From: a virus
Reading direction: 5' to 3' (one strand)
DNA length: 23,699 bases
IMG/VR virus record: IMGVR_UViG_3300010885_028878
Span: 1 to 23,699 of that record
The position numbers were made by a program, and so were the translations under genes. Shown here in pieces: positions 22,686 through 23,699 of the stretch. Position 1 is the first letter of the stretch. Every line of letters starts with the position of its first letter. Under the pieces are notes generated by a model. The model was not told where the DNA came from. It worked only from the letters and a program-made list of their open reading frames with translations, and did no database searches.

Positions 22686-22693
22686 TATTTATA
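22686..22693 (-). promoter_or_regulatory. Perfect late promoter box, 22096 gene
   Basis: TATAAATA, CGTTT, then ATG at 22680: a 5-nt gap. It is the last phage-type signal before the composition changes. Confidence 0.7.
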
Positions 22694-22700
22694 TTGAAAA

Positions 22701-22716
22701 TTTCCCTTTAGGGAAA
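22701..22716. terminator. Small AT-rich hairpin, possible terminator
   Basis: TTTCCC/GGGAAA with a TTTA loop, in an A/T-rich setting. It may mark the border of the phage gene block. It is weak, with only 6 bp. Confidence 0.35.
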
Positions 22717-22740
22717 AATTCCCAAAATATACAAAAAAAA

Positions 22741-22911
22741 TTTTTGGCATCCCCCCCTCCCCCCTCCGCGTTTTCTATGCACCTAGTGCAAGATTAAAAT
22801 ACCTCATTATCAAAATAATCCTTGTTATCTGTAGCGGAGTATGGTACACTGGAGGTGTCGGGAGGGGAGCAGACGCGCCCGCGCCCGCCGAGCGGTGCTG
22901 GTCGGCCCCGT
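22741..22911. other. Non-coding stretch with C-runs and base-composition switch
   Basis: With its flanks this forms the 311-nt interval 22681-22991, where I see no convincing gene. It starts with poly-T, then pyrimidine runs of seven and six C (22751-22766), a short AT-rich island (about 22785-22830), and then very GC-rich DNA (about 22851-22911) with alternating CG. The plus-strand frame through here is rich in Arg, Pro and Gly and is not credible as protein. Confidence 0.7.
22822..22850 (+). promoter_or_regulatory. Possible sigma70-type promoter
   Basis: TTGTTA, a 17-nt spacer, TACACT, followed at once by GGAGG. No good gene follows on this strand, so it would drive an untranslated RNA through the palindrome array, if it is real. 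Confidence 0.28.
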
Positions 22912-23003
22912 ATGCGCTTGCCGCATATTGCGGAAGGCGCATCCCCCCGTGGGGGGGGGAGGCCAATGTTCCACGTGGAACATTCCCGACCCTATAGGTT
23001 GGG
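22912..23003. repeat. Array of four consecutive palindromes
   Basis: Four dyad elements lie end to end. First, ATGCGC/GCGCAT with an inner CCGCA/TGCGG (22912-22942). Second, six C facing a run of nine G (22943-22959). Third, a 20-bp perfect palindrome (22965-22984). Fourth, CCCGACC/GGTTGGG with loop CTATA, including one G-T pair (22985-23003). Such packing suggests a replication, partition or recombination locus. Confidence 0.65.
22965..22984. other. parS-like ParB binding site
   Basis: AATGTTCCACGTGGAACATT is a perfect 20-bp palindrome whose 16-bp centre TGTTCCACGTGGAACA equals the parS form I recall from Pseudomonas-type chromosomes, a variant of the general TGTTTCACGTGAAACA. parS sites are bound by chromosomal ParB (Spo0J). 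The ParB-like protein at 19154 lacks a DNA-binding part, so host ParB is the likelier ligand. Confidence 0.6.
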
Positions 23004-23351
23004 GAAGAAGAATGCTTCAAACTCCGCATTCTTCACTGAAGTGCTACGCACTCCAGCCAAGTAGTATTCTACACCTTCAGTTGTGAAACCGTTGTCGTCC
23101 AGTTTAAAGCCAAGCTGAAGGCGAGTGCTACGCTCCAGCATCCACTTGTAATGCTTCCGTGCGTAAGATGCAGAATGCACACGATCCTGCGTGACCTCGT
23201 CACCGAGGATGCCAACGCCTCGTTTAATCGTTGCAACCGCTGCAATACGCACGCTTTCGCCTTTACCGATATACCAGACGACAACGTCCTGTGCCCGCAG
23301 GGCAACAGTGCGAGTGGAGGAGCGAGTGGAAGAGGAAGTGGTGTTGTTCAT
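22992..23351 (-). CDS. Possible small protein in GC-rich region
   Basis: A 119-residue frame with Ser/Thr/Arg-rich start (MNNTTSSSTRSSTRTVALRA), then VVVWYIGKGESVRIAAVATI and a more protein-like C-terminal half (HYKWMLERSTRLQLGFKLDD then GVEYYLAGVRSTSV). Codons are GC-rich, unlike all genes to the left. It ends in the fourth palindrome of the array. Three other frames overlap here, so coding is uncertain. No family or Shine-Dalgarno sequence is recognised, and no late-type box precedes it. Confidence 0.4.
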   Translation of the reverse strand: MNNTTSSSTRSSTRTVALRAQDVVVWYIGKGESVRIAAVATIKRGVGILGDEVTQDRVHSASYARKHYKWMLERSTRLQLGFKLDDNGFTTEGVEYYLAGVRSTSVKNAEFEAFFFPNL

Positions 23352-23555
23352 GGCAAAAGAGTATTCGGCTGGTTCTGTCAGGACTTTAGAAAAAAGTTAA
23401 AGAAAAGATGTTTATCATTTAATCGAACGCTGATACCCCTAGCGAGGATTTTATAGTGTCCGCTGATAGACTATAGCGGAGACACCTAGTCAGGCTGGCT
23501 AGCGAGGCGTCTAGACGGCAAAGCGGCGAGTTTGTGGTAATGATGTTTGCCGATT
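23352..23555. other. Non-coding GC-richer stretch
   Basis: I see no credible gene here; with the repeats and stem-loops to the end it forms a 348-nt gene-free region. The word GCGAG recurs many times (for example near 23441, 23501 and 23526). Confidence 0.5.
23456..23485. other. Imperfect stem-loop
   Basis: GTGTCCGCT pairs with AGCGGAGACAC around a 10-nt loop, with a two-base bulge. It lies in the gene-free region; there is no T-run after it, so it is not a standard terminator. Confidence 0.45.
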
Positions 23556-23558
23556 ATC

Positions 23559-23602
23559 GAGGCGAGTTGCTTGTAGAGGCGAGGCGAGTTGCTTGTAGAG
23601 GG
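23559..23602 (+). repeat. 22-bp tandem duplication
   Basis: Two head-to-tail copies of a unit beginning GAGGCGAGTTGCTTGTAGAG (23559-23580 and 23581-23602), differing only in the last base. The unit itself contains the GAGGCGAG word that is scattered in this region. Confidence 0.9.
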
Positions 23603-23607
23603 AAAGT

Positions 23608-23691
23608 GAAGGGGAGGATCGAACTCCCCTTCCGAGAAGGACTTACATCACGCAGGCCACAAAAGCCTGCTGGTTTTTCTTACGAAAACCA
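23608..23691. ncRNA. Run of stem-loops with a tRNA-like T-arm
   Basis: Three perfect stems, each with a 7-nt loop: GAAGGGGAG/CTCCCCTTC (23608-23632), GCAGGC/GCCTGC (23652-23670) and TGGTTTT/AAAACCA (23671-23691). On the minus strand the first loop reads TTCGATC, like a tRNA T-loop, and CCTTC/GAAGG (23628-23640) resembles a long variable arm. No pairing acceptor stem is found in the window and the 'anticodon' loop TTTTGTG is atypical. The GCAGGC hairpin followed by TGGTTTTT could instead be a plus-strand terminator. A structured RNA is likely, but its identity is open. Confidence 0.35.
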
Positions 23692-23699
23692 TTTGCAAG

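Noticed and set aside
22822-23086. Plus-strand frames of about 80 residues across the palindromes
   Set aside because: They are Arg/Pro/Gly-rich products of CG-rich DNA and run through a parS-like site; the MFHVEH stretch is simply the palindrome read as codons.
23603-23699. Complete tRNA gene on the minus strand
   Set aside because: T-arm and a long variable-arm-like hairpin are present, but no acceptor stem pairs with CTTCACT within the window, the T-arm stem extends to 9 bp, and the middle loop TTTTGTG is not a typical anticodon loop. Kept only as a structured element.
1-23699. CRISPR array, insertion sequence or integrase
   Set aside because: No regularly spaced repeats, transposase motifs, terminal inverted repeats or integrase motifs were seen.

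Overview
The window looks like a segment of a large, AT-rich, T4-like tailed phage (myovirus). It opens inside a gp23-type major capsid gene. It then carries a gp5-type baseplate hub and spike gene, an nrdB/nrdA ribonucleotide reductase pair, a ThyX-type thymidylate synthase and a ClpP-like protease. Many genes are preceded by a T4-type late-promoter box (TATAAATA or a close variant). Shine-Dalgarno sequences are almost absent. The host cannot be named from the sequence.

Layout. 1-5.7 kb: capsid gene (3' part), a terminator, an HNH cassette, a small structural-type gene, a second identical terminator, then a baseplate/spike operon on +. 5.7-8.2 kb, minus strand: thyX with permuted motif order, a ClpP-like protease, a membrane-anchored PAS protein and two very small genes. 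8.2-13.2 kb, minus strand: nrdA interrupted by a LAGLIDADG intein exactly at the radical cysteine, a GIY-YIG endonuclease, nrdB and a small unknown gene. 13.2-22.7 kb: a mosaic of short units on both strands. Recognisable enzyme types here are a Gp88-like protein, a PD-(D/E)XK-like nuclease, a ParB-like protein, a 2H phosphoesterase, a RelA/SpoT-like synthetase and an HExxH metalloprotease, along with several unknowns and a fibre-like protein. 22.7-23.7 kb: abruptly GC-richer DNA with homopolymer C/G runs, an array of palindromes including a perfect parS-like site, one possible small gene, a tandem repeat and a run of stem-loops.

Two patterns link the accessory genes. First, many unrelated products of the 13-22.7 kb region, and the 1.4 kb minus-strand gene, begin with a similar short amphipathic segment ending in an (L/I/F/M)xxE-type site. 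This resembles the capsid-targeting sequence of T4 internal proteins, which the prohead protease removes. I infer a battery of enzymes packaged in the head and injected with the DNA: nuclease, alarmone-synthetase-like, 2H phosphoesterase, protease and others. Second, in 11 promoter/gene pairs a TAAATA box lies exactly 5 nt before the ATG, so T4 late-promoter geometry would put the RNA 5' end on the start codon, predicting leaderless late mRNAs.

The last kilobase differs so strongly in composition that it may be a distinct replication/partition region, acquired DNA or an assembly join.
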